Positions 40,001-51,730 of a stretch of DNA of 64,000 bases are shown here, piece by piece (positions within the stretch are counted from its first letter, which is position 1; each line of letters starts with the position of its first letter). The notes below the pieces were generated by a model. The model did no database searches, was not told the origin of the DNA, and worked only from the letters and a program-made list of their open reading frames with translations. The translations under genes were made by a program, and so were the position numbers. The DNA is from Perilla frutescens (taxonomy: Eukaryota > Streptophyta > Magnoliopsida > Lamiales > Lamiaceae): the NCBI GenBank assembly GCA_026008535.1, contig BRKX01000002.1:70825380-70889379 (forward strand). The letters run 5' to 3'.

Positions 40001-43000
40001 TGCAAGAAGAAACTAAATGAATATGAATACTTTCCCTGTAGTCTGGACAGTTGATATCTTTTATCTGGCTGCAGAATGTTGCAACAGAAATTCCACAAGA
40101 GCACACTGAAGAGAACTTGGTGGCCCAAGTGGATTGCTCAGAGGGGGAACGTGAAGAACTTTTGGAAAAGGACAATCAAAATCTGTCTTTGACAGAAGCT
40201 CCAATAGAGGAAACCAATGCCAGGGAGTCAACATATATCAATGAACTCAGAAATAAGGACGAAGACTCAATAAAACCTGAATTAGAAACTGAGGAAAATA
40301 CAGAAAGTACTTTGGTGGAGGAAGAAGCAGATGTGGAAAGACCTGGTGAATCCTTGCAAGTCAAGCCTGAGGATATCAAACAACATGATTCAAGTCTAGA
40401 CATAAATAATGCCATTGAGGGACAAATCCCAACTACAGATCCACAAGAAATTTCAGTTGACAATACAGAGGGAGAATCTGTTGACGCAGCTGACACAAAT
40501 GAGGAAAGTCTTGAGGTAAAAGTGAATACCATACTTAACTTATCAATTATCATCATAAACTTATTTGACACATAAGTAAACGATAAATGGCTAGGCTTGA
40601 TCCAAAAAGAAAATGTATTGTATTCTTCTTTGGAGTTTTGGCAAATAGAAGTTTAATAAATTTTATTCTTACCACAGCATATTGCAAAAAATATTCCAAA
40701 TTGTGACAAGGAAGATAACATACCAACTGAAGAAGTTGGCTCACAAAAGCCATCGATCGAAGCTTCAGAAGGGAATCCCAATGATGAGCAGTCAACAAAA
40801 ATCATTGAGGGCGGTTTGATCAAGGAAGAAGGATCCATTGAGTCATTGCAATTAGCAGCCCAGGACATTGACACACCTCCTTTAGGCCAAGACAGAGAAA
40901 CAAGTTCTCTAGATGAGCAAAGCCCCATTACAACTCCTGAAGGAATCATGGATGATAACAAAGAGGACATAGCCAATAATGCAACTGGTTCGGAGGATGA
41001 ACCTCCCAAGGAGAAGGTGAGAATCAAACTTGTAAATTATCTGGATTATCATACCTAATTTATGCATTGCGTGAATTTCCAAGACAAAAGTTGTTACCAA
41101 TCCGATTCCATATTTTGAATAGATTTAATAAATGTTATGGACATGCAGCAGGACAAAGAAAAGAACTTGCAAGTCCAAGAAGATTGCTCATGGCTGGAAC
41201 AAAATGAGGATGTGGGAAATGATAGTGAAAACACACCTTGTACGGAAGCTCCAATAGTGTATAACACTGAAAGCAGTCTGGTTAAAGAAGAAGAAAATGC
41301 GGAAAAGTCTATTGAGGAGAAAATCCTAATAGCTGAACCACAAGAGACATGTGACAAAACACAGGAAAAAAATGTTGATGCAGCTAATGAGAAGAATGTA
41401 AGTCTTGAGGTGGAAGATTAGAAGTAGAAACACACTATCAATTGAATTATATTGTTGTTCTAATTTCAGGACACATACATGATAATTAATGGCTAGGTTC
41501 TCAAAAGGGGAAAAAACTAAAGAATAATTTTTTTTTCTTTTAGCTGGTTTAACATTCTCAAGTTTTTCTCATCTTGGTACAGGATGTTGTAGTAAATGCT
41601 TTGAATGGGGACAGTGAGGATAACTCACTAATTGAAGTGGATGGCTCGCAAAAACCATTGTCTGAAGGAGTTCTAACAGAAAAGATCAATGATGACGAGC
41701 CAACTACTACAGATTCCCACATAACCACAGGCGACCACAAAGATGCAAAAACACTCGATCTAAATGATCAAGAGGAAGAAACTCTTGAAGATAAGGTGAG
41801 AATCATAGTAGTAAATTGACTTTATTATCACAAACTAAGTGGATAAATTCTTGAAAACTGAATTGCTATGTTATACTAGAAACAAGTTAACAAGAATCTT
41901 ATTTCTGCAAAATAAACAGATTTAGCAAATGTTTTATACTTGATGCAGAACTATGCAACTACTCTATATGAGGACATTAAAGAAGATTCATTAAACCAAG
42001 TAGATGGTTCACTACTCGAACAGAAAGAACACTCAGAAAAGGATAGTGAAAGCACATCATTCACAGATGCTCCAAAAGATGACACCACAGAAAGCACTTT
42101 GGTTAGGGAAGTAGCACAGGTTGAGGATTCGATTGACTCCTTGCAAGTAGCTACTGAGGATATCACAGCATTTGCTCCATGTCAAGACACAGGAAAAAGT
42201 TCCACTGTGGAGCAAATCCTAGATCCGGAAGATATCTCAAGTAACAAAATAACAGAAAAGATTATTGATGCAACATGCGAGGAAAATAAAGAGGCTCAGG
42301 TATTTCAATGAACTCTACTACATTTAGTTTATTGAACATGTACATGAAAGTAAATAGCAAGCTTAAAAATATGCAAAACAAAAATCCATTCTCTAAACTG
42401 AACATAGTTTGTAAGCTCTTTCTATTCATACTGTAGGATATTGTAAAAAGTGTTCCACGTGAAGATGACTCACCGGATGAGAAAAGTGTTGAAGTTACAT
42501 TAATAAGGGAAGATGTATCTAACGATTTACCACAAGTAGCAATTGAGGATATAAAAGAGCCCTGTTTAAGTGAAGTTGGAGAAACAATTTCTCAAGAGGA
42601 ACAAATCCTAACTGCAAATCCCAGAGGACTTCTTGATGACAATAGAGAGAACAAAACAATTGATCCAATAGTCTTTCAGAAAGAACCTCCAAAGGATGAG
42701 GTAAGTAATAATTAATCAACCATATTATCACTAGCTTAGTCTATACGTTGTTGATAAAATTAATTTGCTATATGATAATTATATCTTAACTTGAGCATGT
42801 ATGGTTGAAGAATAAATTGCTATGTTGATTAGATTATGAACTGTTGAAGAACCCAAAAAATAGAATAAAACGCCTTCATGCTACTAATAAAGTAAATTCA
42901 TTATCACAAAATTAGTTTACACAATGTTGGGAGATGAATAGTTGTGTTCTATAAGAATTTTTTTTTGGACTAAGAAAGTTGGCTTAACTGCAAGTGGAGA

Positions 43001-46000
43001 ATGCTAAACAGATTTGCAGGTTCCAATCCTAAAATTCTAGACAGTAATAAATATCACATAGTAAGAATCTATTCGGATGTAATATCTTGTGATAATATAG
43101 GCATTTTGTTCAGTCATGATACCTTAGTTCCACACTTTCACTATAGTTTTTCAGCCTTTTCAAATGCTTCTGGTAGTAAAGCATGCTAGAGTTTGCTTCC
43201 TTCATGAATTTATTTGGAAAACTCTCTTTCAAACAGGAAAAGAGCTCAAACTTAACAGAAGAAAAGACCCCCTGTACGGAATATTTGGATGTTAACGAAG
43301 ACATCATTGGGCATATTCCTGAGGTCAGCAATTACAAGCAACAGGAATCAACCATCAAGGAAGTGCCAGAAGAACATATGATGACGAGCAACAAGCATGT
43401 TTCAGAAAGTACCAGCTTGGAATCTGGAGTCTCAGAGAAGAACATCGATCAAGTTGTTGGAGAAGCAAATAGTTTTGGTGACAAAACTGACTCAGAAGAA
43501 ATAGAAGTGCTAAATGATGGCTCCATTGCGGTACTAACAATTGAGACTCTGGCAGAAACAGATCCAAGAGGATGCACAGAGGCAGAGGTCCAAGTTCCAA
43601 ATGAAGAAAAGGAAGCAGAAATAATTAAACAAGAAGCAGAAGTTGACCAGAAGAACATAAAAGAAACACTGCTTGATGATGCTTCTGAGGATGTCTCAGA
43701 ATCAAAGGAGGTGAATGCTGAAGAGAAAATAGATTCAAATAGCTGTGAAGAGATATCAGGCAGCTCCAACTCTGTGGCATCAGAGGAAGTATCAACTTCC
43801 AATGTGGCATTAGAGGAAGACTCGACATCCAACTCTTCTCAGGAACTCAGAAGAGAAACAAGGGAAGAGGCTAAGACTGAAGAAGCTCAAAAACAGGAAT
43901 CAGAACTTCAAATTTCAGAAATCATCCACGATTCATCTGTGGAAAAATTAGAAAGAGATGCACAATCTGCCAATGATTCCAGCATCATTGAAGAGGCGCA
44001 AAAGCTAAGGGAAGTACCTCTACCTGCCCCAGAAGAGAACATAATCAAAACAACAGACTGCAAGGAGAGTAGTATTGTGGAGGTTGTAACCAGCAACGAG
44101 TACATTAACCACCTGGAACAGGATGACACAACAAAAGGCTTCTCAGATGGTAAAAAACCCACTGAAGAAGAGCAAGAGGAAACAGTTGCTAATGACGTAC
44201 TTCCAGTACCTCCCATTGAAACCCCCGGAGTTGAACATTCCACGACTAAAAGAGAGCTGACAAGCAGTGAAGAGCCATGCATAGGAAAAACAGCAACAGA
44301 AGAGAACGTGATCAAAACAACAGATTCCAAGGAGAGTGATGGTGTGGAGGGTGCAACCAGCAACGAGTACATTGACCATCTGGAACAGGATGACACGACA
44401 AAAAGTTTATCAGATGGTAAAAACCCTACTGAGGAAGAGCAACAGGAAACAGTAGCTAATGACGTACTTCCGTTGTCTCCCACCCCCCCTGGAGTTGATC
44501 ATTCCACTACTGAAAGAGAGCTGACAAGCAGTGAAGAGCCATGCATTGGAAAAACAGCAACAGGAGATGATGAAGAGATAAAAATTGAGAAAGACAACAA
44601 TGATGAAAAGGAAGCATGTGAAGAGAAAATATCAGACATCAGTTCTGCAGCTCCAGATATGATAGAGGCAAGAGAGACAGATGTTGCCAAATTGACCAAT
44701 AATTTTAACAACACAGTAGACTCTGCAGAAGGCATGGTGATAAATGAGAACACAAGTGCGGAGGGTATTCTTGTCAATAAAAGGTCTGTTACAGATTTTG
44801 AAACTAAAAATGATGATGAAGCACCAGAAACCAAAGAGACAACTCCCCCATCTGCAGAAGGTCAAGATGTTGGAAGTGCAAGTGTTGAGGAAAACTCCAA
44901 CTACACTGGTAGCTTGACTGAGAAAAAGTCAGACTCAAATGAAGCTGTATTTGCACCTGGAGAAAACAAAAGTGTATATGAGTCCAACAATCCGGTGCTC
45001 GAATCTATTGCCCAAGATCAAAGTTGTGACCTAATTTCAGAAACAGGCAAAGAAAATCTTAAAGCAGAAGCAGAAATAAAATCTGACAAAGCTGTGGCAG
45101 AGGATATATTTGAACGAGAAACTGCACGTGAAAAAGAAATCATGAAGGACGACATTTCGAGCGAGAAGGAGCAATTACCAAGAGTAAGCTTTTCTAATAT
45201 ACTGTGTGTTTTACAAGTAGTTTCTCTGTTGTATGAATATTAAGCCCTAACAAAATGATAGAAAATGCAGAACAAGGCAGAAAATGAAGATATAAAAGAT
45301 TATGATCAAGGTTTTTGTGCGGAAGAGGTAATTACAGATAGTCACCAAGAAGATGAGGTTAAGCAAGAACAACAGGAAAACAGCAAAGACACAGTTGAAT
45401 TCATAAAAGACGGAAATGAAATAGAAACGGTAGGAATTAAACATAAAAACACTCTGTCCTTGATAAACCTCAGCATTTTATGATGTTGAAATATCATTCA
45501 TCATGCAGGTAACTAAAGTTTCTGAAGAGGTCGGTGACAAGGCTCCAGAAGACCTAGGAGGAAAAAGATTGACAAATGAAGCAGTTGATAGAATCCTCAA
45601 CCAAGAACAGCAGGCGAAGAACATTGAGGAGACTACTACTAAAATAGACACTGAAAAGGCTCAAGAATTAGACATAGCAAGTGTACAGACAGACACTCAA
45701 GATTCAAATGAAGAGGTAGGTTCTTTTAAGTTCACTTTCTCAACATTGTAGTCCACTCTTAAGCATGCCACTCATAATACATAGGTAATTACAGATTCGC
45801 CGAGTATACAATTCAGTCACCTAGAATGTTTTTTGTGTAGTGTGTCCAAATAGCAGTAATCCCTGGCAAAGAAAGTGAAGAGCATAACGAGAAAGATGAA
45901 ATTTGTAGATCAGATGAAGTGCAAGCAAAAGATGAGGTAAAAAAAAATATAGCATACACCCATATTCACCATTGATGTACGAAAGACTACCGTTTCTAAG

Positions 46001-47707
46001 TAGACATCTATTCTACAGGAAAATGTGACACTTTCAGAAGGGAAAAGTGGGGAGGAAGCAAAAGAAGCTGATACTTGGACCAAACCAAATGAAGATGAAG
46101 ATAAAGAAGTTTATGTTGAGGCTAAGAAGATTGATTTTGCATCTCAAACCAAATATATATCAGAATGCGTGGTTAGTGATAGTGCCCAGGATATCCCAGA
46201 CGATAATGAAAATTCCACAACCAAAAATAAGTTTTCTGAAGAGGATTATCCAAGCAAAAGCACAGAATTTGAAGTATCCCCCACTAGTGAAGACATTGCA
46301 CTAGCAGAACAAGCCTCAGAAGCTACAATTGTCACTACTGAAGTGCAGGAAGCAAAAGCTGGGGTTGATCTAGGGGCTGGTGTTCCAAAAGCAACTGGAT
46401 TAGAAGATCCAGTAGTGGAAGAAAATGATAAATGCGCAGCGATGGCAGACACCTCCACACCAGTGGAACCTCCAGTGGTTTCCACGTCAAAAACCATACC
46501 AGAATGTACAGTAGGAACCCCACTAGAGGCCGAAGACCAGCAGATCAGACTTCATGAATTGCCAGAAGAATTAAATATCAAGGGTTCTGAAGTGAAAATG
46601 GCAGAAAAGGATGACTCTGTGAATCTTCAAAGTGTCAGGGATATAGGCGAGGATGTCCAGGAGTTGAGTAAGGAATTCTGTGAAGTATCAAACAATGAGA
46701 ATCCAGTGGAGGGAGATCTAGAAAAGAAAATAGAGACCAGTGAAGGACAAGAAACAAAATCAATTCAAAATGCACCTGTTTCAGAAACTATAAAGCATGA
46801 AACAGAAGAGCAGAATCTTGGAAGCGATACTGAGGATGTCCATGAAGAACATAAACTAGATAGTATCCCCAATCAGTTAGAAAGTCCCTGTGGTACAGAG
46901 GCAAAAAAGACCCCAGAATCTAGCATTCTTCAGAGTTCTGTGGAAGATACAGCTCAACATGACAAAAAAGAAGGAAGTCAGCAAATTAACGCTCCTCCCT
47001 TCTTACCACAAGCCCAATGTTCGGACATCAAAACAGATCTCCTAGTCCATGTTGCAGGATCGGATAGTGTTGATGTAACAGAGCCGGAGGCATCCCCTCT
47101 TCCTTTAAAAGATAAGCATGTGGTTCTGGAAGCAGATGATACCAGGAACTTGAATCCTGAGAACCTAGGTGGCGACAAGAGTATATCCACAGAATATTCC
47201 CTAGGCAAACTTGAAATAGTGAAACCTTCTAAAGCTGAGCAAGAAGAAGCGGAATGTGGAAATGATGAAGGAACAGGCCAGGAAAGGGAAGGAAATCCTG
47301 ACTCAAAAGAGACCGGCAAGGCTTCACTGTCAGACCTTTTTCAGGTATCTATGAGAGAAAGATCTCAGATGGCAGATCATTCTGCCACTGGAAAAGAGAC
47401 AACCAGCCACACTGAAGACCTGCATGCTGAAAACAGTGATGAGGCTGAGCATGAAAACATGAAAACAGAAGAAGAAAAAGATGATGAAGAGGAATCACAT
47501 GAACAAAGAAGATCAGACTTAGGTTCTGAAGCGCCGGTCATAGTGGAAATGGGAGATGCAGACGTAAAAGTTGCTCATAAGAAATCTCACAACATACTTT
47601 CAGGTGTTGGGTCAAAAGTGAAGCATTCGATTGCCAAGGTGAAGAAAGCCATTACCGGCAAATCCTCTCATCCAAAGCCACCATCTCCAAAAAAGGTGAT
47701 AAATTGA
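34038..47707 (+). CDS. RBB1: RBB1-like giant acidic repeat protein, 19 exons
   Basis: Exons: 34038-34079, 34939-36264, 36412-36537, 36647-37981, 38080-38205, 38361-38786, 38941-39381, 39536-39937, 40075-40515, 40678-41016, 41149-41409, 41583-41795, 41949-42299, 42437-42700, 43237-45183, 45271-45429, 45509-45715, 45841-45936, 46019-47707. Every exon length divides by three, and all junctions are GT-AG and phase 0, giving about 3,396 residues. The protein starts MATEADIPVPVCET. It is very rich in Glu, Asp, Ser and Thr, has no membrane segment or folded domain I can see, and is probably disordered. Only the C-terminus is basic (ILSGVGSKVKHSIAKVKKAI). Exons 2-14 are repeated modules. Size, composition, C-terminus and the SMR6 neighbour point to Arabidopsis RBB1 (At5g40450), reported in vacuolar bulb formation. 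The 14-codon first exon is less certain than the rest. Confidence 0.85.
34939..36537 (+). repeat. RBB1 exons 2-3, first copy of a duplicated exon pair
   Basis: Exon 2 has 442 codons and exon 3 has 42. The pair matches exons 4-5 (445 and 42 codons) along its length: ETSVEEIQKNVEESNSTE against ETSVEEIQQNAEESSSTE; VDRQKESLE ends both long exons; PPIVSS(S/F)P(I/E)EGS opens both short ones. Confidence 0.9.
36647..38205 (+). repeat. RBB1 exons 4-5, second copy of the duplicated exon pair
   Basis: Homologous to exons 2-3. It differs mainly by small in-frame insertions, such as the KDGDRGVVLQQFSRDSSV stretch near 36858. Introns at the copied boundaries are at identical positions. Confidence 0.9.
38361..42700 (+). 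repeat. RBB1 exons 6-14, nine tandem single-exon modules
   Basis: Nine consecutive exons of 142, 147, 134, 147, 113, 87, 71, 117 and 88 codons follow one plan. They open with N(L/V).T or DIV/DVV, then (I/V)(E/Q)VD.SE, LEKE, SLTEAP, ESLQ(V/A).PEDI, LGQD.ET, EEQ.P and DAA..NEE, and close with SLE or TLE at the donor. The shorter ones have lost inner parts. Because each module is a phase-0 exon, gain or loss never shifts frame. Confidence 0.85.
44041..44568 (+). repeat. 267-bp in-frame tandem duplication in RBB1 exon 15
   Basis: An 89-codon unit starting after EEN (IIKTTDCKES / VIKTTDSKES) and running through NEYI(N/D)HLEQDDTTK to SSEEPCIGKTAT occurs twice in a row with period 267. The few differences suggest a fairly recent duplication. 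Confidence 0.92.
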
Positions 47708-47947
47708 GAAGGTAAATAAATATTGCTTTCACTTAAACTATAGTTTGAAGTTTTTTAATTTGAACTATAGCTTGGTGTTTTTTATGATTTTTTCAACTTT
47801 TGGGCTTGTTGTTGAGAGTTTGTATATCAATTTTTATGACTACAAAATTTATGCTTGGTTGTGTAAAGGGCTTGTATATCTTTGTGAGTTCTGTAAGTTT
47901 GGACTTTGGAATTGTTGTAGAACGTTTAATATAAGGTTTGTAATGTT

Positions 47948-47953
47948 AATAAA
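47948..47953 (+). terminator. polyadenylation signal of the RBB1-like gene
   Basis: AATAAA about 240 bp after the stop codon, in T-rich DNA with TTTGTAA-type upstream words. Confidence 0.45.
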
Positions 47954-48879
47954 TTTCTTTCCTTTATCATATGATTCCCTCTTGCTTCATAACCATGACA
48001 GATACTGAAAAATAAACAAATACGGCTTTGGCATATGAAAACGCATAAATTCTGAAAAAGAGTAAAAAGGATTATGTCCGAAAGCTCATCTAAGATACAA
48101 CAAGTTATAGTGTCGATGATGAATATCAAGGCATGCAATAACAGATAGACGAATCCGTGATATAGAAAAATAATCAGACCATACTTTATATTTGTAAAGA
48201 TCGTTTTAGATATTAACTTAGATCACGGGAGTACAACAATTTAATTGGAACATTTGGTCGAGCAACTAGCAAGCATAAACCCATGCAATGGTCTCGAGAT
48301 GAGAATTAATATAACCAACAAACATATATGAGCTATGGAGAAAAGGTTCAACAGTCAATCGTGGCGATGAAATGTGAACTCGACGATTATTAGCATTTCC
48401 AATTGCTCAATTTTGGCTAAATAAGAAGCATGGTTGAAATATTTTGGCATAAATTTTTAAGAAATTCGAACAAAAGATAGTCACTAAAATTTCCTGAGAA
48501 CCTGCAGTCTGTGCGCGATTGCTGCGAGAAAAAATCCAGTTTCCACAGTTCGGATTCTGATTGAATGCGATCTGCTAGCGGCATCTCGTTTCGATCTCCC
48601 CTACAAATCGACGTAGAGAAAATTCTCAACTCTTCTTCTTTGCATTTCGATCGAAGAAACTGAATATTATAAAGTTGAATTCATTCGACTAATGTGAAGG
48701 AATTTATTCTGATCTATTTAAAATCATTGAAAATAATTTTTCCATGTCGGAAACCCACCTTGTTTCTCCATGGTGCCTTGGATGATAGTAGCCACCCAGG
48801 TTCGAAGTGTCTTCGCGATATGGCGGCAGTATTTTGAACTACCCGCCTTCAATATTAAATACTATATTAAGACGGGTCA
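47954..48879. other. intergenic between RBB1-like and CDT2 genes
   Basis: No gene recognised. Bases 48480-48840 are less AT-rich than their surroundings and may be a remnant, but no frame gives a known motif. Confidence 0.4.
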
Positions 48880-49290
48880 AGTCAACTCGCGCTTTGACCC
48901 AGTCAACGCGGTCAAATCCGCCCTTTTTAGGATGTTTTTAGGGATTTATTTTGTGTTTTTTAGAGGTTTATTTTGTTTTTTAGGATTTTGGGTATTTTTA
49001 GGGGTTTATTTTATGTTTTTTATGGTTTTTTATTTTGTGTTTTTTAGGGTTTATTAATTCTATTTCATATTCATTTCAAACAAATAAAATCAATTTATTT
49101 TCATTTTAGGGTTCACTAATTTTATTTTAGGATATATATTTTCGAGAAGTAAAATAAAAGGAACAAAGAAAAAATCGAATAAAAAAAATGAAAAAAAAAA
49201 TAAAAAAACTGCCAGGAAAAAAAAATAGACTGCGCGTGACTCCACGCGCTGTCTTAAATAAGGTCTTAAATAAGACATGGTACCTTCTCT
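48880..49290. repeat. dispersed repeat family, copy 4
   Basis: Contains tttttagggatttattttgtg, the iterated ttttttagaggtttattttg, the ttcactaattttattttagg block and a terminal gcgcgtgactccacgcgct. It starts near attaagacgggtc. Confidence 0.6.
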
Positions 49291-49577
49291 TTATGAAATT
49301 GACAAATTCTTTATGTTTTAAATTTTAAAGAAATGTCCGTGCTTGGAGTTTATGGAATATGGACTCGATTAAAAATCGTAATTCTTTGAATGATTTCACC
49401 ATCATTATTTAAAATTGTTAAAAAAATGGTGGAGTCCGTTATCATATTGTCTTATGGTTCAAAATCTATAAAATATATCAAATCCAAACCTAGATTAACC
49501 AAATACACAAAAAAAATAAAAAAAAATTATCATGGAATATAAATTTGATCCATAATTTGACTCGTCTTATATATTTT

Positions 49578-50918
49578 AAGGGAATTTCTATTTGCACTAC
49601 TGATTTTACTTTTTGCACTTCAATTACTTAATGCATTACATATTTTATTTTTTACACCACACGCATTTACACTAATACCCCTCACTCCAAAAATATGTGT
49701 TCACTTGAAAAAAAAATGTTTGGAAACAAAATTTTGAACACGTTCGTTTTGTTCGAGAATATTAATTCGAATGACTCTAATACTTAGAAAAAAAATTGGT
49801 TCGAAAACTAAAGTTTGTACAACTCTCACTTGTTCGAAAACTAAAGTTTGAACAACCCTCATTTGTTCGGAAACTAAAGTTTGAACAACGCTCAGAAAAT
49901 TTCAGGGTACAAGCGTGTTAGAAAATATTTTTTGAATAGACTATGTTCGAAAATTAAAGTTCGAACCGCTCCAATATGTTCGAAAAATTAAATTCGAACG
50001 CCTTGAACTCAGTTTTTTCTCCAAGTGTTGTTCGAAAAATGGAGTTCGAACCACTCCAAAATGTTCAAAATTTTCAGTTCAAACGTATCGCGATCTGAAC
50101 AAAAAAAACCTCCATAACATATTCTAAACTCGATTATTTTCAATCAATACACGCATACTAGCATCTAATATTTCTAATAAACTATTAGAAGTTGATGAAT
50201 ATTTCGATTTTTTTTTTAATTTTAATTTTTTACTTCTAATATAAATTTTACATTAAAAATTAAAATGGGGTATATAAATTTTATTTTACTTCTAATATAC
50301 GTAATGAGAAGTTGTTCAAATATTTTTTAACTATAACTTCACAACATAAGAGTCATGATAAAGCATACATAAGCTTCCATTTGCACTACTAATTCTACTT
50401 GATGTGCAACAAAAGAAAAAAAGAAAAAATAAAATAATTTGAAATTATTTAAATACCGTTTAATAAAAAAATAAGTCTAAACACATTCAGGGTGTTCAAA
50501 TGTCGAAGTTCGAGCACAATGAGGATGTTCAAACTTCAATATTTAAAACCAACTCCATATTTTTCTTTAAAAAAAAATCAACTCCATATTTTTCGAAGTA
50601 TAGGAATCGTTAGAATTAATATTATGGAACAAGTTGAATGTGTTCGAAATATTTTTCTGAAAATATATATTTTTTAAGGTGTGTTCGAAAATCGAAGTTC
50701 GAACACAGTGAGAATGTTCGAACTTCAATTTTTGAACCAACTCCATATTTTTCAAAGTATAAGTGTCATTCGAATTAATATTCTCAAACAAATTGGACAT
50801 GTTTGAAATTTTGTTTCCGAACATGTTTTTTTAGAGTGAAGGACATTAATATAAATGTGCGTGGTGCAAAGAGTAAAAATTGGAAGTGCATTCAGTGATG
50901 CAAATAGAAACTCTCAAA
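49578..50918. mobile_element. TTCGAA-palindrome MITE, copy A
   Basis: About 1.34 kb. The left end aagggaatttctatttgcac is inverted at the right end (rc ttgagagtttctatttgcat), and similarity runs on for about 180 bp. The 9-mer atatatttt is found at both flanks (49569-49577, 50919-50927), a possible MULE-type target duplication in AT-rich DNA. Inside are many short imperfect palindromes such as tgttcgaaaactaaagtttg followed by aaca. No coding capacity. Copy B at 59996-60795 is the same family. Confidence 0.75.
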
Positions 50919-51730
50919 ATATATTTTGGGTGGAATATAAACATCCAACTATTTATTTATGTTATGATTAAATTATTTTTACTATAATAAATAAACCAAT
51001 CTAATAAATATTATATTAGATTTTCATATGAAACTCTTTAAATTTAAAATTATGGTTATTGATTTATTATTTTTTAAAAAAATAAATATGATGTAAACTT
51101 TTCACATGCAACGCACACGAGGGACATATTGGTAATATACAATCATCAACAGGCACATGTATATTAAAATAATGAAAAGTTTATATGCAAAAACATTGTA
51201 CAATAAATAATCCAAATTGCTTTTCAAGTGACTTCAAAAGAAATACATTTAATAACCATACTGTCCATAAATTAATCGTTTATGGAAATGAAATAAAATA
51301 AAATAAAAATGGCATACATAAAGCCTCCCCAGGATTATTGCATTCAATCAACAGATAAATGCTAGCACAAGCAACCATTGAGCACTAGTTGTAGGCGAAC
51401 AAAAAAGGCATAAATAAAAGTGTTAATATTTGAATCACAGATTAAGCCCTTAAAAAAGGCTTAAATGGAATTATAGCTTGTTACAAATACTTCAAAACAC
51501 AAAAATGATCAGTTTGGTTACAGAATTCAAGAGAGGATTTATATGGCTCTTACCCTCTCTAAGAATACAAGTTTGATGTGATCCCTGCATCACAAAATAT
51601 TGCTCACTTGACATATACATGTATTAATCAACTGTACAGCAGGGGCCTTTTCCAACAAAAAATATATCTGCAGTCGCTACTTATAAGTGCCCTTTGAAGA
51701 GCTCGACTTAAAAGTAGAGAATTTTTTTTA
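50919..51730. other. 3' flank of the CDT2 gene
   Basis: AT-rich sequence; the last few hundred bases before 51731 probably contain the CDT2 3' UTR. No clear minus-strand AATAAA was found close to the stop. Confidence 0.4.

Noticed and set aside
43001..43236. Frame continuing upstream of RBB1 exon 15 (MLEFASFMNLFGKL...)
   Set aside because: Composition changes abruptly to hydrophobic and a polypyrimidine/aaacag acceptor precedes the acidic part, so it is intronic.
35328..46497. Long antisense open frames (up to 222 codons) opposite RBB1 exons
   Set aside because: They are Ser/Leu-rich mirror images of Glu/Asp/Thr-rich codons, lack any domain, and exist because the sense codons rarely give reverse stops.
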